A DNA stretch of 64,000 nucleotides, from assembly GCA_029706075.1 (NCBI GenBank), contig JAINUG010000165.1:1168258-1232257 (forward strand). The letters run 5' to 3'. Below the pieces are notes generated by a model. It did no database searches. It saw only the letters and a program-made list of their open reading frames with translations, and was not told where the DNA came from. Below are positions 21,801 through 27,984 of this stretch, piece after piece. Each line of letters starts with the position of its first letter. Within the stretch, counting starts at the first letter, position 1. Source of the DNA: Aldrovandia affinis. Lineage: Eukaryota > Chordata > Actinopteri > Notacanthiformes > Halosauridae. The translations under genes were made by a program, and so were the position numbers.

Positions 21801-24756
21801 TGGCAGCAGATGCCTGCAATGGTGTCTATTGCTGTATTACTGCACTGATCTCGTGCGCTAACTATGATTGTTCCTACCATGTATTAATGCACATCTTGTA
21901 AGTCGCTCTGGATAAGAGAGTCTGCTAAATGCTTAAAATTTTAAATTAAAAAAAAATGTTATACATCCACATTTACATTACATTTTGGCATTTAGCAGAC
22001 ACTCTTTTTAAATTTTTTTACATTTATTTTTCAGATTTTACCCCGTTTTTCTCCCAATTTGGTAGCCAATTACTCCCGCTGTGCTTAGCTCAATCCCCTC
22101 CCTCGTAGTTCGCTGCCGTAGCCCTGTGACCGGTAGTGACAATGACGAAGCCCTCCCCCCTCCCTGGGGCGGACAGCCAATTGCCGACCCGGTGGCACTC
22201 CCGGCCAGAGCCGACTCTGGCGCGACGGGGAATCGAACCCTGGTTGCCATGGCCAGTGTCGGACGTTGAAAGCACTGGTGCATTTAGCAGACACTACACT
22301 ACACTACAAGCAACTTACAAGATGTGCATTAATACATGGTAAGATCGGTCATGGTAATATGGTAATATCTGCCTCCCATCTTTGACTTTGATGCGCGATT
22401 AAGATTCTGTTATGGGCCTCCATTGTTGGACTGGAGCTGTGATAAAGTGGGTTCGACCGAGCCAATTAAAATTAAGAAAAGGCAAGAAGGTTTGAGAGAT
22501 GGTGAAGAAATCAAGGGGAATGGTTAGGCGTACGGCATACTAAAGAAAATCTGCTTTTACAGCACCACACAGTATTCAAGAGGGAGAATGTATAACGCTA
22601 ACATATTAGCATTATGCATTATAATGTACACATACACAGTACCCTCCAAAATTATTCACACCCTTGATAAAGATGAGCAATCTTTTTCTCTAAGCAATTG
22701 TATTGGTATAATACAATGGTAATTTTTCAACAATAATTTTTTGAGCAAACAATATAGCTCATTACCTGTATTGTTTATTTTATACAGCCTTCTTTCCCCT
22801 TATATTTATCAAGGGTGTGAATATATATTTATTAGGGCTGACAACTGATCTTTTTCAAATCCGTCAATTAGTCAGATGCTAATTTTAAAACAGGGTCTTG
22901 GTGTAGAATTTGTTACTATAGACTATTTATAAACACCTCAAGATTCAATTCCAAAGGGCGACATGTGGCTGAAGCTACATCAAGCACATGCAGTGCTCAT
23001 TACTTCTTGGGGGAAAAGAATCAGCTATGTTTAACATAATGTTACCTTTATTGCACCAAGTGGCCTAGCTAAAAAACAAAAAACACTCCTGTTGAAAACA
23101 ATTACTGTATCTAGTATTAGCTAGAGAAATAAGAACATAAGAACATAAGAATACATAATGATGAGAACGGGCCGTTCGGCCCATCTAGGCTCATCATGTC
23201 CTAATCTAAAGAGTATCTAGTACTACATCTAGCCTGGACTTGAATAGCCCAAGCGTTTCTGCCTCTACTACTCGACCTGGCAAGCTGTTCCAGGCATTGA
23301 CAACTCTCTGTGTAAAGAAAAACTTCCTAATATCTGTGTGGAATTTGCCTTTAACTAATTTCCACCTGTGGCCTCTTGTTCTGCTGACCCCACTTATCTT
23401 AAAAAAATCTTTGGTATTTTACTTTGTTAATCCCTTTTAGGAATTTAAAAACCTCAATCAAATCCCCCCTAAGTCTCCGTTTGCTAAGTTTAAATAGATT
23501 GAGTGCCTTAAGTCTATCATCATAACTTTTACCTTTCATACCAGGTATCAGTTTAGTTGCCCTTCTTTGGACTTTTTCAAGAGCTTCTATATCTTTCTTG
23601 TAGTGCGGTGCCCAGAACTGCACACAGTATTCTAAGTGGGGTCTGACAAAGGCATTATATAACATTAATATAACCTCCTTTGATTTATACTCAATACTTT
23701 TTGCTATGTATCTCAGCATCCTGTTGGCTTTTTTCACTGCTGTAGCACACTGCTTTGATAATAATAATATATATAGGCTTTGATCAACTACAATTCCTAA
23801 GTCCTTTTCAAATTGAACACCTACTAACTTTTCTCCTCCCATAAAATACTCCTGTCTAATGTTTTTATTTCCCACATGCATAACTTTACATTTAGCAATA
23901 TTGAATGTCATCTGCCATGTATCTGCCCATTTTTGGATTTTGTTTAAGTCATCTTGGATTACTTTAGTCAATTCCAAACTGTTTGCCAAACCCCCAAGTT
24001 TAGTATCATCTGCAAATGTAACTATTTTGCTACTAACATCCATGTCAAGATCATTTATGTAAATAAGGAAGAGCAGAGGTCCCAGCACCGATCCCTGCGG
24101 GACACCACTGCCCACAGCACCGAGGTCAGATATGGCCCCACCTACTGTTACTCTTTGTATTCGCCCTTGCAACCAATTATGAACCCACTCTGACAATACT
24201 CCTGTAATTCCTACTGAATTCATTTTCGCAATGAGCCTCTCATGTGGTACCTTGTCAAATGCTTTCTGAAAGTCCAAATATATAATATCATAAGCCTATA
24301 AAATCTCTCTATCCAGCATATTTAAATGTACCTAAAAATATATTTAGATTAAATAGTCTATATCAGTTTGGGACAGAATTTAGGAATTTAAAAACCTCAA
24401 TTAAAAAAAAAGTCTCCGTTTGCTAATATATACATATATGCGTATAAATATACATCATGAACACATTTACACAGAGGAATTGACGGAGTTGGAGTAAAGT
24501 AAAATGACAGAGTAAGTGAAGGGATCTCACCAGCCAGAGAATGACGTTGAGGGCCAGGACGGTGGGCATTATTATTATTAAAGTAAAATGACAGGCAGTG
24601 AAGGGCCCTGCAGCACGCTGCTGCGCGAGTGCGCCCGGTAGCATCGCTCCGCCGTGCCGTTATCCACGCCGAGCGTGTCCAGGAAGCTGAGGACGTCCAG
24701 CTCCGTCTCTCCCGCCGTGCCGGGGAACCCTGCCCCGACTGCTCCGAGCCTGACAT
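1091..24756 (-). CDS. tmem63c: tmem63c, 5' part (11 coding exons, partial)
   Basis: TMEM63 proteins are the animal OSCA-type, stretch-activated cation channels, with multiple membrane helices and a cytosolic RRM-like domain. The conceptual product, exon by exon, follows the vertebrate TMEM63C order: N-terminal segment ending SRSSVLQG, first helix with [14 protein letters not shown], a YGEQSEK linker, GFCSWL, the helix ending [20 protein letters not shown], helix [13 protein letters not shown] with MAHHS, then [26 protein letters not shown] and [19 protein letters not shown]. The last motif fits 63C better than my recollection of 63A and 63B. Exons 2-11 total 923 nt, remain in frame and have consensus splice sites. 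The 3' exons (remaining helices and the pore) lie beyond position 1. Exon 1 contains two frame lesions, so the coding status of this copy is uncertain. Identity rests on recalled family sequence, not a search. Confidence 0.93.
1687..1807 (-). CDS. tmem63c: tmem63c exon 10
   Basis: A 121-bp exon encoding [32 protein letters not shown] and DGCGFEQ. The cysteine-rich HPCA--C stretch is conserved in the TMEM63C cytosolic domain. The acceptor is CCTGCAG, the donor GTACTT, and it ends in phase 0. Confidence 0.95.
1935..2240 (+). mobile_element. LINE 3'-end-like fragment with (GAATT)n tail
   Basis: AT-rich segment ending 'gacaaataaacttgaattg' with repeated gaatt. This is a common 3'-UTR end of fish non-LTR elements. 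There is no ORF; the left boundary is approximate and the family is not assigned. Confidence 0.5.
2590..2740 (+). other. possible Penelope-like or LINE remnant
   Basis: Contains 'ggtcatttgaccgaaacgtc' followed by a short AT-rich 'aataaac'-like end. The 'ccgaaacgtc' block is familiar from Penelope-like element terminal repeats in fish, but only this block supports the call. Confidence 0.3.
3119..3320 (+). mobile_element. SINE family C, 5'-truncated
   Basis: Carries the distal half of the family C consensus: gagttcgctgccctc..., ggcggactcgtgtgggga, and 'atagagggtgtaacaggctactaaattgggaga'-like end (split here). The tRNA-like head is missing or unrecognisable. Confidence 0.7.
3410..3490 (-). CDS. 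tmem63c: tmem63c exon 9
   Basis: An 81-bp exon: [20 protein letters not shown] then LMKLDSER, matching the HEAYPGS-V--V-FCYDVR-L segment of TMEM63C. The acceptor is CCTCCAG and the donor GTGAGA. It ends with CG, completed by G of exon 10 to give arginine. Confidence 0.95.
3698..3841 (-). mobile_element. SINE family A
   Basis: tRNA-derived SINE in reverse orientation. In the sense strand it reads gttctgtgtggctcag-aggtagagca (A box), ggttgtgggtttgatt (B box), then a short linker with tatgcattcact, and the tail gcgtctgctaaatgg, here diverged to tagcgtctgctaaatgg. Full length is about 145 bp. Confidence 0.9.
4232..4447 (-). mobile_element. SINE family B
   Basis: A full-length copy, about 216 bp. 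The sense head is cagtgtggtataatggttag with a B-box-like ggttcaatcccc. A central block contains tgaattgcttcagt and tatccagctgtataaatgg, resembling the conserved core of V-SINE-type elements. It ends with the tail shared with family A (ctctggataagagcatctgc) and acattacatt repeats. Confidence 0.88.
4728..4801 (-). CDS. tmem63c: tmem63c exon 8
   Basis: A 74-bp exon encoding [20 protein letters not shown] and then TKHF plus two bases. RTLMIT-IP is the first beta strand of the cytosolic RRM-like domain of OSCA/TMEM63 channels. The acceptor is GAAACAG and the donor GTGAGT. Confidence 0.95.
4855..5240. repeat. 46-bp minisatellite, about 8 units
   Basis: Tandem units built on ccctgcaggacttctgtctc, tatggtgggacc and ccttacaaacaca, 43-46 bp each, with one shortened unit near 5095. 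It sits about 55 bp upstream (in gene sense) of tmem63c exon 8 and creates spurious open frames in two phases. Confidence 0.93.
5463..5826 (-). mobile_element. SINE family C, full length
   Basis: In sense orientation it starts with a tRNA-like head (gtggtgtagcagtaagagtg, cggttcgaaaccc). It then has the cctgaccgggagtgcc and ggggaggggagccggcac blocks, a tccagtctcagaggagg block, and ends ataattggccactaaatt-tggagaaa. The family is 330-370 bp. Confidence 0.85.
6224..6332 (-). CDS. tmem63c: tmem63c exon 7
   Basis: A 109-bp exon encoding [20 protein letters not shown], then [16 protein letters not shown]. It forms the second conserved helix and the M-HH motif that precedes the cytosolic domain. The acceptor is CTGCAG, the donor GTGGGT, and it ends in phase 0. 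Confidence 0.96.
6411..6627 (-). mobile_element. SINE family B
   Basis: Full-length reverse-oriented copy. It has ggcatttagcagatgctc at its 3' tail, the tatacagctggatatttt core, and ends at cactacactgccagcc, the complement of the tRNA-like head. It lies about 80 bp upstream, in gene sense, of tmem63c exon 7. Confidence 0.9.
6770..7010. repeat. AAGTC-rich degenerate tandem repeat
   Basis: Irregular repetition of caagtc, aagtctcaagt and agtcccaagt over about 240 bp. No fixed period; it may derive from a transposon's internal repeats. Confidence 0.6.
7038..7182 (+). mobile_element. SINE family A
   Basis: Sense copy starting gtggttctctgtggctcag, with gggttcaatcccac as B box and a tail gtcgttttggataaaacgtc tctgctaaat. 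Slightly diverged from the other copies. Confidence 0.9.
7190..7960. other. AT-rich intron with CA/GT microsatellites
   Basis: Intronic DNA without recognisable genes. (CA)n occupies about 7621-7665 and (GT)n about 7900-7927. Confidence 0.8.
8049..9404. repeat. 57-bp minisatellite array with 91-bp higher-order end
   Basis: Nineteen uninterrupted 57-bp units (8049-9131) built on gtacctgtacatgtataaat, gtgtatgtgtatatgtta and cagaaatgtatatgtat. Three 91-bp composites (34 + 57 bp) follow to 9404. Units differ at a few positions only (tatatgttacag, tacatgttatag, tatatgttatag and tacatgttacag types). Because 57 is divisible by three and the unit lacks stops, long frames stay open on both strands; these are not genes. 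Confidence 0.97.
9410..9735. other. unclassified CpG-containing intronic segment
   Basis: Between the minisatellite and exon 6. It holds a minus-strand frame (about 9430-9620) including [19 protein letters not shown], and a G run at about 9640. No splice sites or family were recognised; it may be a repeat or an old pseudogene fragment. Confidence 0.35.
9813..9864 (-). CDS. tmem63c: tmem63c exon 6
   Basis: A 52-bp exon that no long ORF reveals, found by frame continuity. It reads [18 protein letters not shown] across its two junctions; FGRTT-ANV is the conserved extracellular loop between the two N-terminal helices. The acceptor is TTCTCAG and the donor GTACGT. Phases 1 and 2 fit exons 5 and 7 exactly. 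Confidence 0.93.
9975..10195 (+). mobile_element. common fish interspersed repeat with (AAATC)n end
   Basis: Starts with caaatcaaatc repeats, then atttatttgtatagggctt, a block with ggcaaggaaaaactccctt, and gaaaccttgggaggaacca. This very common ray-finned fish repeat is probably the end of a non-LTR element read in reverse. Here it is truncated after about 220 bp. Confidence 0.75.
10641..10802 (+). mobile_element. SINE family A with (TA)n tail
   Basis: Sense copy: gtggttctgtgtggctcagt, B box gggttcgattcccac, linker with tgtatgcattcactactg, tail aagtcgctttggataaaagc gtctg, then (TA)n at about 10782-10802. Confidence 0.93.
10988..11130 (-). CDS. tmem63c: tmem63c exon 5
   Basis: A 143-bp exon (TTCCCAG acceptor, GTACGG donor) encoding [21 protein letters not shown] and then a hydrophobic helix [19 protein letters not shown]. 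The KCG-DA-TYL-FQ-H-I pattern and ILPVN match the family's first conserved helix (ILPINYTG in the human protein). It ends in phase 1. Confidence 0.96.
11169..11313 (-). mobile_element. SINE family B, head-truncated
   Basis: Contains the tail (ttggcattttgcggatgctc) and core (tatacagctggatatttt) but stops at caacagcagtg, where family C sequence begins. It lies 38 bp beyond exon 5 of tmem63c. Confidence 0.8.
11314..11527 (+). mobile_element. SINE family C, 5'-truncated
   Basis: Sense distal half: catgagctcgctgcgtatag, gctcggaggaggtgg, ctcaatatggaggg-like block, then gtgtaattggctactaaatt and an A-rich end. It abuts the truncated family B copy directly, suggesting a deletion between two older insertions. 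Confidence 0.78.
12067..12104 (-). CDS. tmem63c: tmem63c exon 4
   Basis: A 38-bp micro-exon reading [12 protein letters not shown] plus two bases (AA) of the following lysine codon. The acceptor is CTCTAG and the donor GTGAGT. It corresponds to the GFCSWF segment just before the KDE motif in TMEM63C. The intron between it and exon 3 holds a GT-rich minisatellite. Confidence 0.93.
12375..12995. repeat. GT/GGGA minisatellite
   Basis: Alternating (GT)n runs, G runs and the block gggagggcagtgtgtg with gacagagacagacatg, repeated about ten times in irregular 60-120-bp units. It lies in the intron between exons 4 and 3. Overlapping proline/histidine- or cysteine/valine-rich frames are low-complexity artefacts. 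Confidence 0.93.
13050..13075. repeat. (CAGGGGT)n, about 4 units, at a splice donor
   Basis: A short 7-bp tandem (caggggt repeated) immediately beyond the exon 3 donor of tmem63c. In the transcript it reads ACCCCTG repeats just inside the intron. Confidence 0.9.
13080..13170 (-). CDS. tmem63c: tmem63c exon 3
   Basis: A 91-bp exon (CTGCAG acceptor, GTGAGC donor). It encodes [15 protein letters not shown] followed by a serine-rich stretch ending DVSKDV. The LTSL-YGEQSEK motif is specific to TMEM63C-type proteins; the serine-rich linker is cytosolic. It ends in phase 0. Immediately downstream of the donor lies a short (CAGGGGT)n tandem. Confidence 0.95.
13340..14260. other. intronic DNA, no gene seen
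   Basis: AT-rich stretch with an (ATA/TAA)n run at about 13680-13740. The segment 13775-14228 is moderately GC-balanced with open minus-strand frames but no homology I can name; I see no exon there. Confidence 0.6.
14264..14605 (-). mobile_element. SINE family C
   Basis: Reverse-oriented, nearly full length: left end attttctcccaatttagtag, a ggctggagatgatccgcctc block, a C-rich block with cctggggcagacagcc, and a tRNA-like head with gggtttcgaaccgcaacc and gttacaccgctac. Confidence 0.85.
14726..15062 (-). mobile_element. SINE family C with perfect 13-bp TSD
   Basis: Flanked by ggtccaccaatta at 14713-14725 and again at 15063-15075, marking precise insertion boundaries. The body is typical family C; the head is shortened (gaccagccaatacaggtgc, then ttagaccgctatgctatc). 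Confidence 0.92.
15480..15819. mobile_element. non-autonomous DNA transposon, hAT-like
   Basis: Terminal inverted repeats tagggatgtaacggtac and gtaccattacacccctaa, with subterminal ggtaccgaaccg-type repeats in both orientations. This 'GGGTGTAACGGTAC' class is common in vertebrates and generally assigned to hAT. About 340 bp with no transposase. Confidence 0.7.
16437..17000. repeat. 31-bp AT-rich minisatellite, about 18 units
   Basis: Units of the type actaaaattaaattaaacac plus ttcacacatac, with substitutions and short indels increasing to the right. It lies in the intron between tmem63c exons 3 and 2. Confidence 0.93.
17241..17320 (-). CDS. tmem63c: tmem63c exon 2
   Basis: An 80-bp exon between a TTTCAG acceptor and a GTAAGG donor. 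It encodes [26 protein letters not shown], completing the first hydrophobic segment and the highly conserved [13 protein letters not shown] signature of TMEM63 proteins. It starts in phase 0 and ends with two bases (AG) that join T of the next exon to give serine. Confidence 0.95.
18005..18232. repeat. (CA)n-rich microsatellite cluster
   Basis: CA arrays interrupted by GTGCGC, TACACG and CAGA motifs over about 230 bp in tmem63c intron 1. The overlapping open frames rich in Cys-Val or Thr-His are artefacts of dinucleotide repetition. Confidence 0.93.
19065..21165 (-). mobile_element. CR1-like LINE, degenerate, interrupted by a SINE
   Basis: Reverse-oriented relative to the plus strand. Reading leftwards, 21100-20780 gives a linker resembling CR1 polymerases ([20 protein letters not shown], then stops). 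20117-19875 holds the reverse transcriptase piece [20 protein letters not shown] and [14 protein letters not shown] with frameshifts. 19400-19065 matches the 3' untranslated part of the copy at 23.1 kb. A family B SINE sits at 20305-20540. Many stops: not functional. Confidence 0.85.
20305..20545 (-). mobile_element. SINE family B inside the LINE
   Basis: Reverse copy with tail ggcatttagccgacattctt, core tatacagctggatatttt and duplicated tgagttacaagt head portions (20470-20535). The head carries a small internal duplication of the 'cctgggaatcgaacca' type region. Confidence 0.85.
21765..21951 (+). mobile_element. repeat family D (tail shared with the SINEs)
   Basis: About 187 bp: cactaaccttttccttccca, gtgttacaggtatggcagca, actgcactgatctcgtgc, ctatgattgttcctaccatg, then aagtcgctctggataagaga and gtctgctaaatg. 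It has no tRNA-like promoter. It may be the 3' end of the LINE that mobilises families A and B, or a fourth SINE. A second copy is at 56030. Confidence 0.75.
21968..22350 (-). mobile_element. repeat family D split by a SINE C
   Basis: The tail (21968-22003) and body (22280-22350, caacttacaagatgtgcatt and accatg complement) of a reverse family D copy, separated by SINE C at 22004-22279. Confidence 0.75.
22004..22279 (-). mobile_element. SINE family C with 16-bp TSD
   Basis: Flanked by gcatttagcagacact at 21988-22003 and 22280-22295, a perfect duplication. The body shows ttttctcccaatttggtagc, cgctgccgtagccctgtgac, gggcggacagccaattgcc, gactctggcgcgac and a head with gaatcgaaccctggttgc. Confidence 0.92.
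22637..22825. mobile_element. Tc1/mariner-type MITE
   Basis: Ends cagtaccctccaaaattatt with cacacccttgataaa and, on the right, tttatcaagggtgtgaata. The inverted ends and the 'attcacacccttgat' class are typical of fish Tc1-like elements. About 190 bp, non-coding. Confidence 0.7.
23128..24300 (-). mobile_element. CR1-like LINE, 5'-truncated, long open RT frame
   Basis: The minus-strand frame 24277-23399 (292 codons) is reverse transcriptase: [40 protein letters not shown], the catalytic FADDTKL box, and a C-terminal [20 protein letters not shown] and [19 protein letters not shown] typical of CR1/Rex1-related elements. The 3' untranslated part follows to repeated aagaacat units at about 23130-23155, the likely 3' tail. 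Upstream polymerase and endonuclease portions are missing, so it cannot mobilise itself. It is one of the least decayed copies here. Confidence 0.92.
24378..24425 (-). mobile_element. short LINE fragment duplicate
   Basis: taggaatttaaaaacctcaa and gtctccgtttgctaa match 23440-23486 of the neighbouring LINE with an internal A-rich replacement. It lies about 110 bp from tmem63c exon 1. Confidence 0.7.
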
Positions 24757-24797
24757 GGCTTCACCTCGGTCCCTGGGCTCAGGTCATGCAGCCATCA
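24531..24797 (-). CDS. tmem63c: tmem63c exon 1 (start codon; disrupted)
   Basis: Reading leftwards, a C-rich tract and CAG at about 24798-24800 look like a splice acceptor, implying an upstream non-coding exon. A TGATGGCTGC leader with a three-codon upstream ORF follows, then ATG at 24756-24754 (MSGSEQSG). The conserved frame ([13 protein letters not shown], then [15 protein letters not shown]) is not the ATG frame: one base appears missing near the C run at 24733-24736. After VLQG the frame runs into four TAA codons in a segment at about 24570-24605 that resembles the neighbouring intron. Beyond it, [13 protein letters not shown] resumes in another frame and ends at a good donor (GTGAGA, phase 0). 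An ATG at 24569-24567 could start a shortened protein. Either this is an assembly problem or the allele is broken. Confidence 0.75.
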
Positions 24798-24959
24798 CTG
24801 GGGGGGAGGGGGGAACGAAACCATGTCAGCGGGTTAGCGAAGTTAATAAACCCAACGAGCAAAGAGCGGAACCGCGCGGAACGAGACATGGGCACGTCGA
24901 GTCTTTCACGCGCACGCGACACGCACTTCAAATTCTGTGACGCATCGAGGCCAATAATA

Positions 24960-25160
24960 TTACATTACATTACAGGCATTTGGCAGACGCTCTTATCCAG
25001 AGCGACGTACAACAAAGTGTTAACCGTAGTCAAGAACAGTTTAGCTGAAAGCCACCCTAGCGGGAAGTACAGAAGTACAATAACACACGAATGTGAAGAG
25101 AAAATAAAACATCGTACTGTACCGGTGAAGTGGTTCAGTAACATTTCCATCCGTCAATCA
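24960..25160 (-). mobile_element. unclassified repeat with the shared SINE tail
   Basis: Begins (plus strand) attacattacattacaggca then tttggcagacgctcttatcc and agagcgacgtacaacaaag, the common tail. The adjoining 150 bp are unlike families A, B or D. Its extent is uncertain. Confidence 0.55.
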
Positions 25161-25204
25161 CATGAGCTGACCGTATATCACAGATGCTCACTTTTGCTTA
25201 AAAA

Positions 25205-25530
25205 AATGTAAAAAAATTCTGTTGCAGATTTTTCCCCTTTTTTCTCCCCAATTTAGTAGCCAATTATACACTCTATTTATTTTTATTATCCCTCCTCACA
25301 CGAACTAGCCGCCCGTCTCTACGGGGCAAGCTATTCATTAAGGCTGGCGATGATCCGCCTCCTTCGCCTCACCTGCGCAGACAGCTCAAATGCCGCTCCC
25401 GATCGGGATTAACGGCCAGGGCCGGTCTGGCACAGATGGGTTTTGAACCGCATCCCTGACAGGCAGCCCAAACTCGTATGGGACCAGCCAAGATACGGTG
25501 CGTTAGACCGCTACGCTATCCGCCGCTCCC
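25205..25530 (-). mobile_element. SINE family C
   Basis: Reverse copy; the C-rich centre is shortened (cctcacctgcgcagacagc). The head has ttagaccgctacgctatccg and gggttttgaaccgcatcc. Possible target duplication gatgctcac (25183-25191) and gatgctcgc (25532-25540), one mismatch. Confidence 0.82.
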
Positions 25531-25539
25531 CGATGCTCG

Positions 25540-26520
25540 CAGTTTTAATTGCAGGAGCAGAGAGTATCAATCCCATGAGCCGTGAGTGTCAAATGACAAG
25601 AACATCAATTATGAGCCGACTCCATTACGCACTATTCGACAGCATTAATCATAAATGTCATAGTTTATAGCATCAATCACACGAACAAACAGTAGCTATT
25701 AACCAAGTCGACCAACAATATTAATCATATGCACAAATGATGGCAAAAAAGATGATCGGAATATTAACGATGAGTGTGACTATTCATTGGCGTCCTTTCC
25801 CTCTCCCTGTCCAGATGGTCTAACGGTCTCAGGTTGCATCATTATGACTGGCCCCGCTGAAATTATGCACTTCACGTGGCTCAGAAAAGCTTAACACCAT
25901 TGAATCTGGAAAGCAAAGATTCCCTCTACCACTGAAAGTAGCCACTGTAGAAGGAGCTGAGAACAGCATGAGTGGCCATCCAAAAGACTAATACACTAAA
26001 CAGAAAACCGTTTTCATGCTGAGCTCTGCGGCTCATTACTTATTAACCGGAGTCATCAGATTCTCAGTAAATCAGATTCAGGGCTGCAGCAGGGCCTTGG
26101 AACGGGCCCCTGTTTTCCTGGCCTTTTAAATGATTGGCTTAGTGCATCTCTGGACGCAAAAAAAAGAAAAGAAAGGGAAAACCAATACTGAATGACGAGT
26201 AATTACTGTAATAGAGATATGAATCACCTACAACAAAAGTGGTGCTTCACGTGTCAAGTCGCACAGCCAGTTAATACGAGCAAAGTGCCTTTCTGAGGAT
26301 TGGGCTTGAAAAAAATAAAAATAATAAACAGCAGCTGCGGTTTGAGCGAGCACCTGTGGCCAGCTATTTCTGTTGAGTTAATTAGCCCTTGCAGGTGCTT
26401 GCTGTGGTTGGTGGAAACCGGGTTCCATTTGGGGCCTCCAGGGTCATGTCACATTGCCGCCCACCAACCAATGGTCCCGCCCACCTGACCATGATTGACA
26501 GGCTCAAATAATATATGCCA
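25540..26520. other. intergenic or 5' intronic DNA, no gene seen
   Basis: AT-rich, no repeat family or coding frame that I recognise. Repeated short 'atgag' and 'aatcat' motifs at 25560-25760 are low complexity. Confidence 0.55.
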
Positions 26521-26521
26521 T

Positions 26522-26730
26522 TATAATATATGCCATTTAGCAGACGCTTTTATCCAAAGGGACTTGCAGTAATGAATGCATACATTTTTAAGTATATGTG
26601 GTCCCGATGGGAATCGAAACCACAACCTAAGCGCTGTCAGCGCCACGCTCTACCTACTGAGCCACACAGAACCACGCTCTACCTACTGAGCCACACAGAA
26701 CCACGCTCTACCTACTGAGCCACACAGAAC
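26522..26730 (-). mobile_element. SINE family A with triplicated head
   Basis: A normal family A body and tail (gccatttagcagacgctttt). Its tRNA-like head is tandemly repeated: a 29-bp unit (ccacgctctacctactgagc, cacacagaa) occurs three times at about 26642-26729. Each unit contains the complement of the A box. Confidence 0.92.
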
Positions 26731-26734
26731 CTAA

Positions 26735-27825
26735 AATACCACAAGCACAAATGAACAAGCCTCTAGCATGACTTAATACTATAATCATAATCCGCCAATC
26801 AAGCGAACCAATTCACCAACAAACCAATGATGAGTGTTGGTCACCAAAATGACACACTCTCCATCTTTACCCTTTTCATGAATCACCCCCACTACCCTAC
26901 ACTACTGAACACAACCACTTGAGCTTTTTCAAATCAATCTCCATCCCCCTGTTTTCATATTTCTTTTATGAGACCCGTTGCTATGGTTATCCACATTTAT
27001 TTCAACTCCCTTCACATCTGCTCACCTGAGAGCTTAACGGTTCATTCCAGACAAATTCATATTCCAGTCCTCACAAAACCAACGCCTTCCAGGAAATCAG
27101 GCCCTCTGTTAAGTCAAGGCCCCCCCTCTCTCTGTATAATTCAACCCTCTTCGCTTTCTGGAACAACAAACAACCTGAACTATCCTTGAACTGAGCAGAC
27201 AATTGACTTAATTCGACCCGTGCAGACAACACACGAGCGCCTGAAACAACATCGCAAAAAAACATGGAGTCCTAAGGGGAACCACCAGTCTGGGGATAAT
27301 CCAATACTGCTTCCATCACAGGACCACGCTAATGTTGCGTGATGGCTTCAGCCACTGCAGTAATGCGCTTTCAAAACGGCGCGTCGAAACGCAAAGTGTT
27401 GAAAGGTTGACGTCCTGGCATGCTTGAGGTCCTTACTGGCATCTGGTCTGCATCACAACAACAATTCATCTGGTTTCCGTGGTAACAAGCCACCCGGAGT
27501 GGTTAGAGGCGGGAGCTATCCTCGGTCTTGACGGCCAGCGTTAAACGGAGAAACGGCAGTGACTGCGTTCGGGGTCCATGCCCGTCCACTTCTGCCTTTA
27601 ATGCAAGGAGGCAAACGGACACGAAACTCAATTAACGGGACATGGCCGCAACTCTGAGAGGGTTTAGAAAGGCTTAAGTACAGAGTACAGAGTGCATTGT
27701 TTCTCGATTAAGTCAACGATCAGCCATCCGTTGCTGCTGGCTGCCTGTTGACAGATCAAATCTCCTTTCGGTGGATAGAGGAGATGTGCCTCGCTGAGCA
27801 CATCCACGGCGGGCACAGACGGAGA
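26735..27825. other. non-coding stretch, no gene seen
   Basis: No repeat family or exon recognised. Open frames here lack splice context or a recognisable domain. Confidence 0.5.
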
Positions 27826-27932
27826 TGGAGACGGAGATGGAGACAGAGAGACACAGAGACACAGAGACACAGAGACACAGAGACAGAGAGAGACAGAGAC
27901 AGAGACAGAGAGACAGAGAGACACAGACACCA
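27826..27932. repeat. (GAGACA)n / GGAGAC microsatellite
   Basis: Hexamer-like repetition of gagacagagacacagagaca type over about 105 bp. Confidence 0.93.
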
Positions 27933-27984
27933 GGCTCCACTGAGAGATGGGCTCTATTTTATTTTATTTTATTTCTTTCTCTAA

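Noticed and set aside
23399-24277. 292-codon frame as a host gene
   Set aside because: Reverse transcriptase with the FADD box and CR1-type C-terminus; part of a 5'-truncated LINE.
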